Position numbers and translations under genes: made by a program | The notes under the pieces: generated by a model | Seen by the model: only the letters and a program-made list of their open reading frames with translations | Databases searched by the model: none | Told to the model about the DNA's origin: nothing | Shown: piece after piece, positions 24,474-33,152 of the stretch | Numbering within the stretch: the first letter of the stretch is position 1 | Layout: the number at the start of each line of letters is the position of its first letter | Assembly: GCF_900111595.1 (NCBI RefSeq) | Contig: NZ_FOHN01000024.1 | Location: forward strand, 1 to 44,857 | Direction: 5' to 3' | DNA length: 44,857 nucleotides | DNA from: [Clostridium] polysaccharolyticum | GTDB taxonomy: Bacteria; Bacillota; Clostridia; Lachnospirales; Lachnospiraceae

Positions 24474-26126
24474 TTGGAAAACGTACAACAAACTGTGTAT
24501 GTCGTAGGTCATAAAAATCCAGACACAGATTCTATCTGTGCAGCGATTTCCTATGCGGCATTGAAAAGAAAGGTAACTGGAGAAAAGTATAAGGCAAAGA
24601 GAGCAGGACAGGTAAATCCGGAAACCCAATTTGTACTAGATAGATTTGGAGTAGATGCACCAAGTTATGTCTCAGATGTACGAACACAGGTGAAAGATAT
24701 AGAAATCCGTAAAGTTGATGGTGTATCAAAGTATATTTCCTTAAAGAAAGCGTGGACAATCTTAGGGAAAAACAAAATTGTTACATTGCCTATCGTGCAG
24801 GAACACAATGAATTAGAAGGCATTATTACGATTGGTGACATTACAAAGGCCTATATGGATGTGTATGACAGTACAATTTTATCGAAAGCAAAAACATCTT
24901 TTTCTAATATAGTAGAAACATTAGAAGGAGAGATGGTAGTTGGAGACAGCGGAGAATGTCTTACTTGCGGGAAGGTGTTAATTGCAGCGGCGAATCCTGA
25001 TTTAATGGAAAATTATATTGAAAAGGGGGATATCGTAATTCTTGGCAATCGTTACGAATCCCAGTTGTGTGCAATTGAAATGGAAGCAAAATGTATTATT
25101 GTATGTGATGGTGCAAAAGTTTCTTATACGATTACAAAATTAGCAGAACAGAGAGGGTGTACTATTATTATTACACCATTTGACACATATACGGTGGCAA
25201 GACTGATTAACCAGAGCATGCCAATCGGGTTCTTTATGCGGAAAGACAATATTACAACTTTTACCCAAGATGATTTTATAGATGATATTCGTGGTGTTAT
25301 GGCCAATAAAAGACATCGAGATTTCCCTATTCTGGATAAGAATGATAAATTAGTCGGCATGATTTCCAGACGTAACTTATTACGTGCTCGTAAAAAGAAA
25401 CTGATTATGGTGGATCATAATGAATTAACACAAGCTGTAGAAGGAATTGAAGAAGCGGAGATTATGGAGGTCATTGATCATCATAGAATTGGAAATATTG
25501 AAACAATGAATCCAGTATATTTCCGTAACCAGCCAGTAGGATGTACGTCTACCATTGTATATCAGATGTATCAGGAAAATAACGTGGAAATTGAGCCAAA
25601 AATTGCAGGATTATTGTGTTCGGCAATTTTATCCGATACTTTGGTATTTCGTTCTCCAACATGCACTCCACTTGATAAAGTAGTGGCAGAGAACCTTGCA
25701 AAGATTGCAGGAATTGAAATAGAAGAATATGCAAAAGAAATGTTTGCAGCAGGAAGCAATCTGCGTGATAAATCTGCAGAGGAAATTTTTTATCAGGACT
25801 TTAAAAAATTTTCAGCAGGCAATGTAACATTTGGTGTTGGACAAATTACTTCTATGAGTACAGAAGAATTAGAGAATATCAAGAATAAGCTTGTTCCGTA
25901 TATGGAAAAGGCTGCAGGACTTCATGGAGTTCAGATGATTTTCTTTATGCTTACCAATATTTTAGAGGAATCTACAGAACTTTTATATAATGGAGAAGGT
26001 TCAGAAGAACTTTTAAAGGAAGCTTTTCATGTTGAAGATCCTGGAAAAAGCCTTCGCTTGAAAGACTTTGTATCCAGGAAAAAACAGCTGATACCAGCTA
26101 TTGTAGGTTCTCTTCAAAAAGACTAA
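24474..26126 (+). CDS. ppaC: Family II (DHH) manganese-dependent inorganic pyrophosphatase with regulatory CBS/DRTGG domains
   Basis: 550 aa, TTG start at 24474 with CAGGAGGTC at 24461-24469. It splits pyrophosphate, pulling biosynthetic reactions forward. DHH core: GHKNPDTDSICAAI at the N-terminus and, after a long insertion, MVDHNELTQAV and VIDHHRIGN. The DHHA2 domain with SRKKQ, the pyrophosphate-binding motif, is at the C-terminus. The insertion (about residues 70-305) holds a CBS motif (LPIVQEHNELEGIITIGDIT), a DRTGG-like region, then the second CBS (FPILDKNDKLVGMISRRNL). This is the adenine-nucleotide-regulated form (inhibited by AMP/ADP, activated by ATP or diadenosine polyphosphates in studied homologues). 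Confidence 0.94.
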   Translation: MENVQQTVYVVGHKNPDTDSICAAISYAALKRKVTGEKYKAKRAGQVNPETQFVLDRFGVDAPSYVSDVRTQVKDIEIRKVDGVSKYISLKKAWTILGKNKIVTLPIVQEHNELEGIITIGDITKAYMDVYDSTILSKAKTSFSNIVETLEGEMVVGDSGECLTCGKVLIAAANPDLMENYIEKGDIVILGNRYESQLCAIEMEAKCIIVCDGAKVSYTITKLAEQRGCTIIITPFDTYTVARLINQSMPIGFFMRKDNITTFTQDDFIDDIRGVMANKRHRDFPILDKNDKLVGMISRRNLLRARKKKLIMVDHNELTQAVEGIEEAEIMEVIDHHRIGNIETMNPVYFRNQPVGCTSTIVYQMYQENNVEIEPKIAGLLCSAILSDTLVFRSPTCTPLDKVVAENLAKIAGIEIEEYAKEMFAAGSNLRDKSAEEIFYQDFKKFSAGNVTFGVGQITSMSTEELENIKNKLVPYMEKAAGLHGVQMIFFMLTNILEESTELLYNGEGSEELLKEAFHVEDPGKSLRLKDFVSRKKQLIPAIVGSLQKD

Positions 26127-26138
26127 TCCATAAAGTGA

Positions 26139-26501
26139 TTATAGGCGAAATTTAACTTCAATTGGCTCTTTTAGATTCTGGCCACCTAGAGATTGGACTT
26201 TAGTTGTTATGTGTAAGATGTAAGACTGTTTTGCATCATATGTATCTAAGGTTTCAATCTCTATTTCACGTGATGCACTATTATAGTGTATGTCTGCTTT
26301 TACTGGCAGGCCAGCTGAATTTGTTACATATAAGTTAGAATTGTTTACAGTGCTGGCATCTAGAGGCGTATTAAATTTAACCTTCCATACAAACTTTCCA
26401 GTATGGAAGAAGAAATCAGTTGTAATTTTATTTTCCATTCCTGGAGTTGCTTCTTCAATTGTAATAAACCTAGAATGACTTGCCTTGATTTTTTTTCCCA
26501 T
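26139..26501 (-). CDS. Small SbsA/Big_5-like Ig-fold protein without signal peptide
   Basis: 120 aa from the ATG at 26501, chosen because GGGAGG lies 7 bases upstream; a longer frame would add a hydrophobic 29-residue N-terminus but has no ribosome binding site. The C-terminal 80 residues match the SbsA-type Ig-like pattern: VKFNTPLDASTVNNSNLYV, then YILHITTKVQSLGGQNL. Such domains normally occur in secreted surface proteins, so a stand-alone copy with no export signal is odd. It converges on the pyrophosphatase gene with 12 bases between the stops. Confidence 0.7.
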   Translation of the reverse strand: MGKKIKASHSRFITIEEATPGMENKITTDFFFHTGKFVWKVKFNTPLDASTVNNSNLYVTNSAGLPVKADIHYNSASREIEIETLDTYDAKQSYILHITTKVQSLGGQNLKEPIEVKFRL

Positions 26502-26656
26502 AGAAAAACCTCCCATCAATAACATTATAATATGTGTAATAGAAAAGGTAAAGCAGAGTAGGAGAAGATGTATTGGTAGCTGTATCAAAATACGTATGAA
26601 AAGTATTTTGGTGCTTATAAAGAAAAAGGGAATGCAAATAGTTTCTTATTTCACTC

Positions 26657-26685
26657 TTGTTAATTTCTAAAAAAGTGTTTACAAT
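26657..26685 (+). promoter_or_regulatory. Sigma-A promoter of the flavin reductase gene
   Basis: TTGTTA (26657-26662), 17-base spacer, TACAAT (26680-26685), followed 38 bases later by the ATG. Confidence 0.6.
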
Positions 26686-26723
26686 AAACTATATATTCAG
26701 TGGAAAAAAGAAAGGAAACAACA

Positions 26724-27314
26724 ATGGCAAAGCAATTTTGGAAGCCGGGAAATATGCTATATCCAGTTCCGCCAGTTATGGTAAGCTGTCAAAGAGAAAA
26801 TGAAAAACCTAATATTATTACAGTAGCATGGACAGGAACCGTGAATACGATTGCTCCAATGCTGTCAATTTCCGTACGGCCAAGCAGATATTCGTATGAT
26901 ATTATAAAGGAGACGGGAGAGTTTGTAGTAAATCTGACAACGAGAGATTTAGTTTTTGCAACAGATTACTGTGGAGTCCGTTCTGGAAGAGATGTGGATA
27001 AGTTTAAGGAAATGCATCTTACGCCTTGCAAGTCAACTGTTGTGAATGCACCAGGTATTCTGGAAAGTCCAGTGAATATAGAGTGTAAAGTGGCTGAAAT
27101 AAAAGAGTTAGGTTCACATCATATGTTTATTGCAGATGTTGCAGGTGTGAATGTTGATGAAAAGTATATGGATGAGAAGGGAAAGTTTCATTTAAGTGCG
27201 GCAAACTTAATTACCTATTCTCACGGAGAATATTTTGAACTTGGCAGGAAATTAGGAAAGTTTGGTTACTCCGTCCAGAAGAAAAAAAAACATAAAAAGA
27301 AAAATAAAAAATAG
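26724..27314 (+). CDS. Flavin reductase-family FMN-binding split-barrel protein
   Basis: 196 aa from ATG 26724 (AAAGGAAAC upstream; the in-frame GTG at 26700 lies too close to the promoter). The split-barrel fold of the flavin reductase/NADH:FMN oxidoreductase family is indicated by YPVPPVMVSCQ, IITVAWTGTVN, PMLSISVRPSRYS, GEFVVNLTT and LGSHHMFIADV. Members bind FMN and reduce it or act in redox stress; the partner is unknown. The C-terminus is a run of Lys (KKKKHKKKNKK), which may bind nucleic acid or simply be an extension. Confidence 0.88.
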   Translation: MAKQFWKPGNMLYPVPPVMVSCQRENEKPNIITVAWTGTVNTIAPMLSISVRPSRYSYDIIKETGEFVVNLTTRDLVFATDYCGVRSGRDVDKFKEMHLTPCKSTVVNAPGILESPVNIECKVAEIKELGSHHMFIADVAGVNVDEKYMDEKGKFHLSAANLITYSHGEYFELGRKLGKFGYSVQKKKKHKKKNKK

Positions 27315-27394
27315 TATAAATGAGAATTGCATAGAATGTAAACGACACCGTATTAAAGAAGCAGTATTGGAATCATAGAAAAGAAAGGTCGTTG

Positions 27395-29266
27395 ATGCGT
27401 ATGAGAATCACATCTATTCATATTAAAAATTTTAAGTCAATCAGGGATTTAGAAATTACGGATATTGAAAATGCAATGATTCTAGTTGGGAGAAATAACA
27501 CAGGTAAGACTGGTGTTATTGATGCAATACGTGTAGTCGCAGGAGAGTATACAGTAAAAGAGCAGAATTTTCTTGATAGTACACACAATATTGAAATTGG
27601 AATGAGTGTAGAGTTTACACAGGATGATTTGGAATATCTTCACAATAAGAGGTATGTGAGCAATTACAAAAGGTACGATTTGTGGGAGAAAGATTTTAAG
27701 GCAAAGCTTCCTTCCTTTCAAGATGGAAAGCTTACATTTACTTGCATTGTGAATAGAGAAGGGACTAAGAAATATTGTGATGGATATAAAAAGAATAACA
27801 ACTATATTTCTCAAATATTTCCTAAAATATATTATATTGATCATACAAGAAATATTGATGCGATTCAAAATGAGGTCCTTCGTTTTTATGATAAGGCTTC
27901 TATGAATGACATGAAAGAAAATATCTGTATGTTTGACAAGACAAAGAGGTGTAACCGCTGTTTTGAGTGCATTGGAGTTATACATAAAAAGACGCCAGAA
28001 GAACTTACAGCATATGAAGCAGAAAAATTAATGGAATATAAGTTGTTCCATTCGAATATAAATGAATTTGGGGAAAAATTAAATCATTATTTTCATTTAA
28101 ATGGGAGCAAATCACAAGATATTAAGTTTGAGCTATCTTTTCACCCAGAGGAAATGTTTCGCATAGAAACAAAGCTGTATAACAGAGAGAGGGAAACATA
28201 TGGATCAGCAAAGATGTTAAGCGAGGGATTAAAAAGCATCTATGCTTTATCCATGCTGGAGGCTTATATTGATGAAGACTCAACCATACCTTGTATTATT
28301 ATGATTGAGGATCCGGAAATATATCTGCATCCACAGCTGCAGAAAGCAGCCAGTGAGATATTATTTCGTTTATCCAAAAAAAATCAGGTTATGTTTTCTA
28401 CCCATTCGCCCAATATGGTGTTTAACTTTTCATCCAGGCAAATTAAACAGGTTGTACTGGACTCTGATTATTATACTGTGGTCAAAGAAGACACAGATAT
28501 TGATACTATATTAGATGATTTGGGGTATACAGCCAATGATCTTCTTAATGTTAATTTTATTTTTATCGTAGAAGGGAAACAGGATGCCAATAGGCTGCCG
28601 CTTCTGTTACAGAAGTATTACTCAGAAGTGTACGATGAGAATGGAAAGATACAGCGCATTTCAATTATACAGACTAATAGCTGTACCAATATACAGACCT
28701 ATGCACAGCTGAAATACATAAATAAGCTGTATTTAAAAGATCAGTTTTTGATGATAAGGGATAGTGATGGGAAAAACCCAAAACATCTTACAAAACAGCT
28801 CTGTAGTTATTATGCACAGCGTGAAAAGGAACAGGATGTGGGCAATTTGCCAAAAGTAACACCAAAAAATGTATTAATACTAAAATATTACTCCTTTGAA
28901 AATTATTTTCTTGACCCGAAAGTCATGGCAAAAATTGGAGTGGTAAAAAGTGAGGATGAATTTTATAATATTCTTTTTAAAAAGTACAAAGACTATTTAT
29001 ATAAATTACCGAGTTTTAAACGGTTAATTAGAACTCATAATATTCGAATAAACACAAAAGAAGATATCAAAAAGAACCTGGAACAGATAAGGATTTATGT
29101 CCGTGGACATAACTTGTACGATATCTTTTACAGCAGATACCGTAATGATGCAGAGCAGGAGATTTTACAGCGTTATATTGATGAAGCACCACCTGAGACA
29201 TTTGTAGATATCTTACAGGCAATAGACTCTTTTGTGTATTTTGAAAACAGACGGAGGAACGACTAG
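27395..29266 (+). CDS. OLD-family ATP-dependent endonuclease (AAA ATPase plus TOPRIM)
   Basis: 623 aa from ATG 27395 (GAAAGG 6 bases upstream). The N-terminal half is an SMC/RecF-like ATPase: ITSIHIKNFKSIRDLEI, Walker A VGRNNTGKTG, signature-like MLSEGLKSIYALSML, Walker B PCIIMIEDPEIYLHPQLQ and H-loop STHSPNMVF. The C-terminal half has a TOPRIM domain: FIFIVEGKQDANRLP supplies the Glu and MIRDSDGKNPK the acidic pair. Between Walker A and signature there is a Cys cluster at 178, 186, 189 and 192 (C-x7-C-x2-C-x2-C), likely a zinc site. OLD nucleases act against phage or in repair; there is no UvrD/GajB gene next to it, so it is not a Gabija pair. The shikimate-kinase-like gene starts on the base after its stop. 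Confidence 0.88.
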   Translation: MRMRITSIHIKNFKSIRDLEITDIENAMILVGRNNTGKTGVIDAIRVVAGEYTVKEQNFLDSTHNIEIGMSVEFTQDDLEYLHNKRYVSNYKRYDLWEKDFKAKLPSFQDGKLTFTCIVNREGTKKYCDGYKKNNNYISQIFPKIYYIDHTRNIDAIQNEVLRFYDKASMNDMKENICMFDKTKRCNRCFECIGVIHKKTPEELTAYEAEKLMEYKLFHSNINEFGEKLNHYFHLNGSKSQDIKFELSFHPEEMFRIETKLYNRERETYGSAKMLSEGLKSIYALSMLEAYIDEDSTIPCIIMIEDPEIYLHPQLQKAASEILFRLSKKNQVMFSTHSPNMVFNFSSRQIKQVVLDSDYYTVVKEDTDIDTILDDLGYTANDLLNVNFIFIVEGKQDANRLPLLLQKYYSEVYDENGKIQRISIIQTNSCTNIQTYAQLKYINKLYLKDQFLMIRDSDGKNPKHLTKQLCSYYAQREKEQDVGNLPKVTPKNVLILKYYSFENYFLDPKVMAKIGVVKSEDEFYNILFKKYKDYLYKLPSFKRLIRTHNIRINTKEDIKKNLEQIRIYVRGHNLYDIFYSRYRNDAEQEILQRYIDEAPPETFVDILQAIDSFVYFENRRRND

Positions 29267-29764
29267 TTGAAAAATGTTGTATTAGTGGGAATGCCGGGTG
29301 CAGGAAAAAGCACAATTGGCGTTGTATTGGCAAAAGTTTTAGGCTTTGAATTTATTGATTCAGATATTGTAATACAAAAACAGGAAAAAAAATTACTAAG
29401 AGAAATTATTGAAGAAAATGGATTAGATGGATTCATTGAAATCGAAGGAAATATCAATGCCAGCCTAAATGGTGAAAATACAGTCATTGCCACAGGTGGA
29501 AGTGCTGTTTATCATGATGAGGCAATGAAGCATTTTCAAAAAACAGCAAAAATTGTATACATAAAGCTAAGTTATGAAACATTAGTTTCGAGGCTTGGTG
29601 ATTTAAAAAGAAGGGGGGTAGTTTTAAGAGAAGGACAGACATTTAAGGAACTTTACAACGAACGTCATCCGCTTTATGAATCCTACGCAGATATTATTGT
29701 GGATGGAGAAGAAAAAACAGTAGAAGAATTAATGGTTGCAATTAAAGAAAAATTAAATTACTAA
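29267..29764 (+). CDS. Shikimate kinase-like P-loop kinase
   Basis: 165 aa, TTG start immediately after the upstream TAG, with GGAGG 10 bases upstream. P-loop GMPGAGKST (residues 8-16); the substrate Asp is in FIDSDIVIQ (Asp33); the lid/C-terminal Arg motif is NERHPLYESYADI. Two shikimate-binding features differ from AroK/AroL: the Arg of the FRxxE motif is Ile here (GFIEIE, residue 57), and the triple-Gly loop is ATGGSAVY. This subtype is widespread in Clostridia and usually annotated shikimate kinase, but the substrate may differ. Translationally coupled to the OLD-family gene. Confidence 0.83.
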   Translation: MKNVVLVGMPGAGKSTIGVVLAKVLGFEFIDSDIVIQKQEKKLLREIIEENGLDGFIEIEGNINASLNGENTVIATGGSAVYHDEAMKHFQKTAKIVYIKLSYETLVSRLGDLKRRGVVLREGQTFKELYNERHPLYESYADIIVDGEEKTVEELMVAIKEKLNY

Positions 29765-29792
29765 TTTACAATTATGCGCAATGTGGTATAAT
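29765..29792 (+). promoter_or_regulatory. Sigma-A promoter of murA
   Basis: TTTACA (29765-29770), 16-base spacer and TATAAT (29787-29792) with an extended TG upstream. The leader of about 90 bases contains an AT-only stem, TTATTTTATT (29826-29835) with AATAAAATAA (29852-29861). Confidence 0.7.
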
Positions 29793-29886
29793 AGATAAGA
29801 AATGCAAAAATATGTACAAATTGAGTTATTTTATTATGTGCAATTTCACGAAATAAAATAATTACCTAATTTATTTGAGGTGTACG

Positions 29887-31185
29887 ATGGAACAATATAT
29901 TATAAAAGGTGGTAAACCCTTACGTGGGGATGTTGTAATAAGTGGAGCAAAGAATGCTGCACTTGGAATTTTAGCAGCAGCTATTATGGCAGATGAGACA
30001 GTGACAATTGATAACTTGCCAAATGTTCGTGACATTAATGTATTATTACAGGCAATTGAGGGAATTGGAGCAAAGGTTGATCGTATTAGTGATCATGTCG
30101 TTAAAATTAATGGAAAAGGAATCGCTTCTGTCGATATTGATTATGAATATATTCGAAAAATTAGAGCGTCTTATTATTTATTAGGGGCGTTATTGGGAAA
30201 ATATAAAAAATCACATGTTGCATTGCCAGGCGGGTGCAACATTGGAAGCCGTCCAATTGACCAGCATATTAAAGGCTTTAAAGCTTTAGGTGCTGATGTG
30301 AAAATTGAGCAGGGGATGATCTCTACTTGTGCGGAACATTTAGTGGGAAATCATATTTACATGGATGTTGTCAGTGTTGGTGCTACGATTAATATTATGT
30401 TAGCTTCCTGTTTAGCAGAAGGCAAGACAATTATTGAAAATGCAGCAAAAGAACCTCATATTGTAGATGTTGCGAACTTCTTAAACAGTATGGGAGCCAA
30501 TATTAAAGGTGCTGGAACGGATGTAATCCGTATTGTAGGCGTAGATAAGTTACATGGAAGTGAATATTCCATTATTCCAGATCAGATTGAAGCAGGAACT
30601 TTTATGATGGCCGCAGCGGCTACGAGGGGTGATGTTCTTGTGAAAAATGTCATTCCAAAACATTTAGAAGCAATTACAGCTAAACTTGTTGAAATTGGTG
30701 CGACAGTGGAAGAATTAGACGATTCAGTAAGAGTAATTGGGGATAAGAGACTGGCAAATACTCATGTCAAGACGCTTCCTTATCCAGGCTTTCCAACGGA
30801 TATGCAGCCTCAGATAACTGCTTTATTAGCATTATCGAAGGGAACGAGTGTTGTTACAGAAAGTATATTTGAAAATCGTTTTAAGTATGTGGATGAGTTA
30901 AATCGTATGGGTGCAAACATAATGGTAGAAGGCAATTCTGCAATTATTGATGGCGTAGAAGGATTTACTGGGGCTATGGTAAGTGCACCTGATTTAAGAG
31001 CTGGAGCGGCTTTAGTAATTGCAGCTTTAGTAGCAGAAGGATTTACGATAATAGATCACATTCATTTTGTAGAACGGGGATATGAAGCTTTTGAAGAAAA
31101 AATGGAGAAGCTTGGAGCCTGCATGGATAAAATTGATGTGGAAGACGAAAAAGCGGTTCAAAAGTTTAAATTAAAAGTTGGGTAA
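29887..31185 (+). CDS. murA: UDP-N-acetylglucosamine 1-carboxyvinyltransferase
   Basis: 432 aa from ATG 29887 (GAGGTG 4-5 bases upstream; the longer frame begins at TTG inside that site). First committed step of peptidoglycan synthesis: transfers enolpyruvate from PEP to UDP-GlcNAc. ISGAKNAAL holds the conserved Lys-Asn pair, and ALPGGCNIGSRPIDQH holds the active-site Cys targeted by fosfomycin, so the enzyme should be sensitive in principle. Also present are PDQIEAGTFMMAAAAT and YPGFPTDMQPQ. Full length. Confidence 0.97.
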   Translation: MEQYIIKGGKPLRGDVVISGAKNAALGILAAAIMADETVTIDNLPNVRDINVLLQAIEGIGAKVDRISDHVVKINGKGIASVDIDYEYIRKIRASYYLLGALLGKYKKSHVALPGGCNIGSRPIDQHIKGFKALGADVKIEQGMISTCAEHLVGNHIYMDVVSVGATINIMLASCLAEGKTIIENAAKEPHIVDVANFLNSMGANIKGAGTDVIRIVGVDKLHGSEYSIIPDQIEAGTFMMAAAATRGDVLVKNVIPKHLEAITAKLVEIGATVEELDDSVRVIGDKRLANTHVKTLPYPGFPTDMQPQITALLALSKGTSVVTESIFENRFKYVDELNRMGANIMVEGNSAIIDGVEGFTGAMVSAPDLRAGAALVIAALVAEGFTIIDHIHFVERGYEAFEEKMEKLGACMDKIDVEDEKAVQKFKLKVG

Positions 31186-31193
31186 AGAAGAAT

Positions 31194-31232
31194 AAAAAAA
31201 GATGGTACAAAAAAGTACCATCTTTTTTTATT
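31194..31232. terminator. Bidirectional terminator between murA and the Big-domain gene
   Basis: AAAAAAAGATGGTAC (31194-31208) and GTACCATCTTTTTTT (31215-31229), a 15-bp perfect stem with A and T runs, usable on both strands. Confidence 0.9.
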
Positions 31233-31261
31233 CCGTATTTATTAGAGCTGTTCTTAGCCAT

Positions 31262-31281
31262 CCACGCACCTAACTGCGTGG
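31262..31281. repeat. GC-rich inverted repeat spanning the stop of the Big-domain gene
   Basis: CCACGCA (31262-31268) and TGCGTGG (31275-31281) enclose CCTAAC, which on the minus strand contains the TAG stop codon. There is no T-tract. Confidence 0.7.
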
Positions 31282-33090
31282 ACTAGGGCTAGGAGCAATA
31301 CCTGAAACGACTACGGTAACGGTGGTGTATTTCGAACCTGCATAAACCTTATAGGTATAAGTTCCAGGTGCAATGCCAACGTTATGGAATGTAATTGTTG
31401 GATAGCTGCAAGTGTAGTAAACAGAAGAGTTACTATTTACTTCTGCTGCAGACACAAAGTTTGTTGGAGCAGAAGTACATTCTAGAAAACAGGAAACAGC
31501 AGAGGTATCATTTATCGTATTATTGTATTGATCCTTGGCAGTTACCGTTATTGTTTCACTAGAACTGTCAGGGGTATTGACCAAAGGAATCATGCTTTTT
31601 GATAAAGCAATACTGGTCAGTTCTGACGGTTTGGTTACTGTTACAGGGAAGGTAGCAACTGTATAACCACTGGAATCCTTCATGTATATATATGTACTGC
31701 CAATGCTTACAGGGTATAAACCTATATATTTAACAGAATTGCTGATGGAGTTATCCTGAAGGATTAAAATGCTGGTATTGGCTGAACTAAAGGTGTATTT
31801 GCTATAATCTGTAATTTCCTTTTTAGATGAAGTCTGTACATTAAAGTGTGCGTAATAGTCTGTTGCGTTGTTTGGAAGTAAAGTTTTACAAATGGAGTCA
31901 TCAGTAAATGTATAATCAGTAGTATTGGTAATTGTACATCTATACTGTGCTGAAACCATTTCAGGATCATATGCTGATATCGTTACATTTCCTGAATCTG
32001 CCGTAATAGTATTAGAAGACTTGCAGGATATTCTTGCCAGGGCAGTTCCATTTGGCACTGTAAAGTTTAATTTTTTACTAGAATTTAAATAACTAGATGA
32101 AACAGTAAATGTGATATTAGGATAAGTTATGCCGTATTCGTATTCACCTAGCTGGATTCCCTTATTATCAAAAGCATAAGCAACGACGGGTGTTTCAGTA
32201 TTAATCGGAACCTTTGTAGACATAAATTCAAATTTACGGATTATGCCGTCGGATGCAGAAAAATTGTATTTGCTAGTCTTATAGGTGACAGTGTAAACTT
32301 TTCCGTCAGACAGGCTTTGATTTATGCCTAAAATTGCTTGATTTCCTTGTGTAGCAATATTAGATACTGTGATCGGATGTCCGTTTTGATCTTTAATAGA
32401 AAAGTCTGTTCTTTTTAAGCTAGAAGGCAGCTGTGAAAATCCAACTTGAACCTCATTTAACGTTATTTGCTTAGCACTGGTTAAGGAACTGTATACTTTT
32501 ACAGGAATATGTACTTTTCGATTGGAACTATCCTGATTAGATGTTTTAATATCTGCTTTTGAGCAGGCATAAATAGATGCAGTTCCTATAGTTAGAGCAG
32601 TTATTTTTCCAGTACAAGAGTCAACCTTTGCAACCTTTGTATTGCTTGAATAGTAACGGATAACGTCAGTAGAATTTCTTGGGGATTTTCGGACAGAAAG
32701 TTTGTGAGTTTGTCCCATTACAAGAGTCAGGCTTTTACGTGAGGGAACAATGTAGTCGGATCTTCGTCTTATGGTAAATGTCTTCTTGCAAATAAGTCTT
32801 GAACTTCCTCTTTTTAGAGCCTTAATTGTTACGGAACCAGGTTCTTTTACTAAAAGTTTTCCAGTCTTTTTGCCAATCTCAACTAGTCCTGGCTTGCTAG
32901 AATAAAAGTAAACGGACTGTCCTTTTACCCTTAATGTATAGGAATAGCCAGCATATAGGATATCTGGAGCGGACTTTCCATTAGAAAGGTAAAAGCCAGA
33001 GGAAGCATATACATTAGTGTAAAATATTGGTGTAATTAAAGAAAAAATAAAAAGCATAATGCCAATTAACTTATATTTTCGTAATTTCAT
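31270..33090 (-). CDS. Secreted protein with bacterial Ig-like (Big_2) domains
   Basis: 606 aa from the ATG at 33090 (AAGGAGAT 6 bases upstream; the longer frame has no site). A signal peptide, MKLRKYK plus a hydrophobic core ending near NVYA-SS, is followed by two Big_2-like modules at about 30-110 (SSKPGLVEIGKKTGKLLV) and 120-190 (YYSSNTKVAKVDSCTGKITA). About 400 further residues are Ser/Thr-rich beta-sandwich modules. There is no sortase motif or membrane anchor; the C-terminus is short and Pro/Ser-rich (GIAPSPSPRS). It is probably a surface or matrix protein. It follows an HD-GYP gene by 62 bases on the same strand, which suggests but does not prove c-di-GMP-linked expression. Confidence 0.82.
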   Translation of the reverse strand: MKLRKYKLIGIMLFIFSLITPIFYTNVYASSGFYLSNGKSAPDILYAGYSYTLRVKGQSVYFYSSKPGLVEIGKKTGKLLVKEPGSVTIKALKRGSSRLICKKTFTIRRRSDYIVPSRKSLTLVMGQTHKLSVRKSPRNSTDVIRYYSSNTKVAKVDSCTGKITALTIGTASIYACSKADIKTSNQDSSNRKVHIPVKVYSSLTSAKQITLNEVQVGFSQLPSSLKRTDFSIKDQNGHPITVSNIATQGNQAILGINQSLSDGKVYTVTYKTSKYNFSASDGIIRKFEFMSTKVPINTETPVVAYAFDNKGIQLGEYEYGITYPNITFTVSSSYLNSSKKLNFTVPNGTALARISCKSSNTITADSGNVTISAYDPEMVSAQYRCTITNTTDYTFTDDSICKTLLPNNATDYYAHFNVQTSSKKEITDYSKYTFSSANTSILILQDNSISNSVKYIGLYPVSIGSTYIYMKDSSGYTVATFPVTVTKPSELTSIALSKSMIPLVNTPDSSSETITVTAKDQYNNTINDTSAVSCFLECTSAPTNFVSAAEVNSNSSVYYTCSYPTITFHNVGIAPGTYTYKVYAGSKYTTVTVVVSGIAPSPSPRS

Positions 33091-33152
33091 GATAATCTCC
33101 TTTTGAATATGGTACTGCAGGCAAACTTTAAAGTTTGCCTGCAGCTTTTGCA

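Noticed and set aside
26502-26588. Hydrophobic N-terminal extension of the Ig-like protein
   Set aside because: No ribosome binding site precedes it, whereas GGGAGG lies correctly before the ATG at 26501; kept only as an alternative.
27395-29266. Gabija defence system (GajA with GajB)
   Set aside because: No UvrD-like helicase gene is next to the OLD-family gene; its neighbours are a flavin reductase and a shikimate-kinase-like gene.
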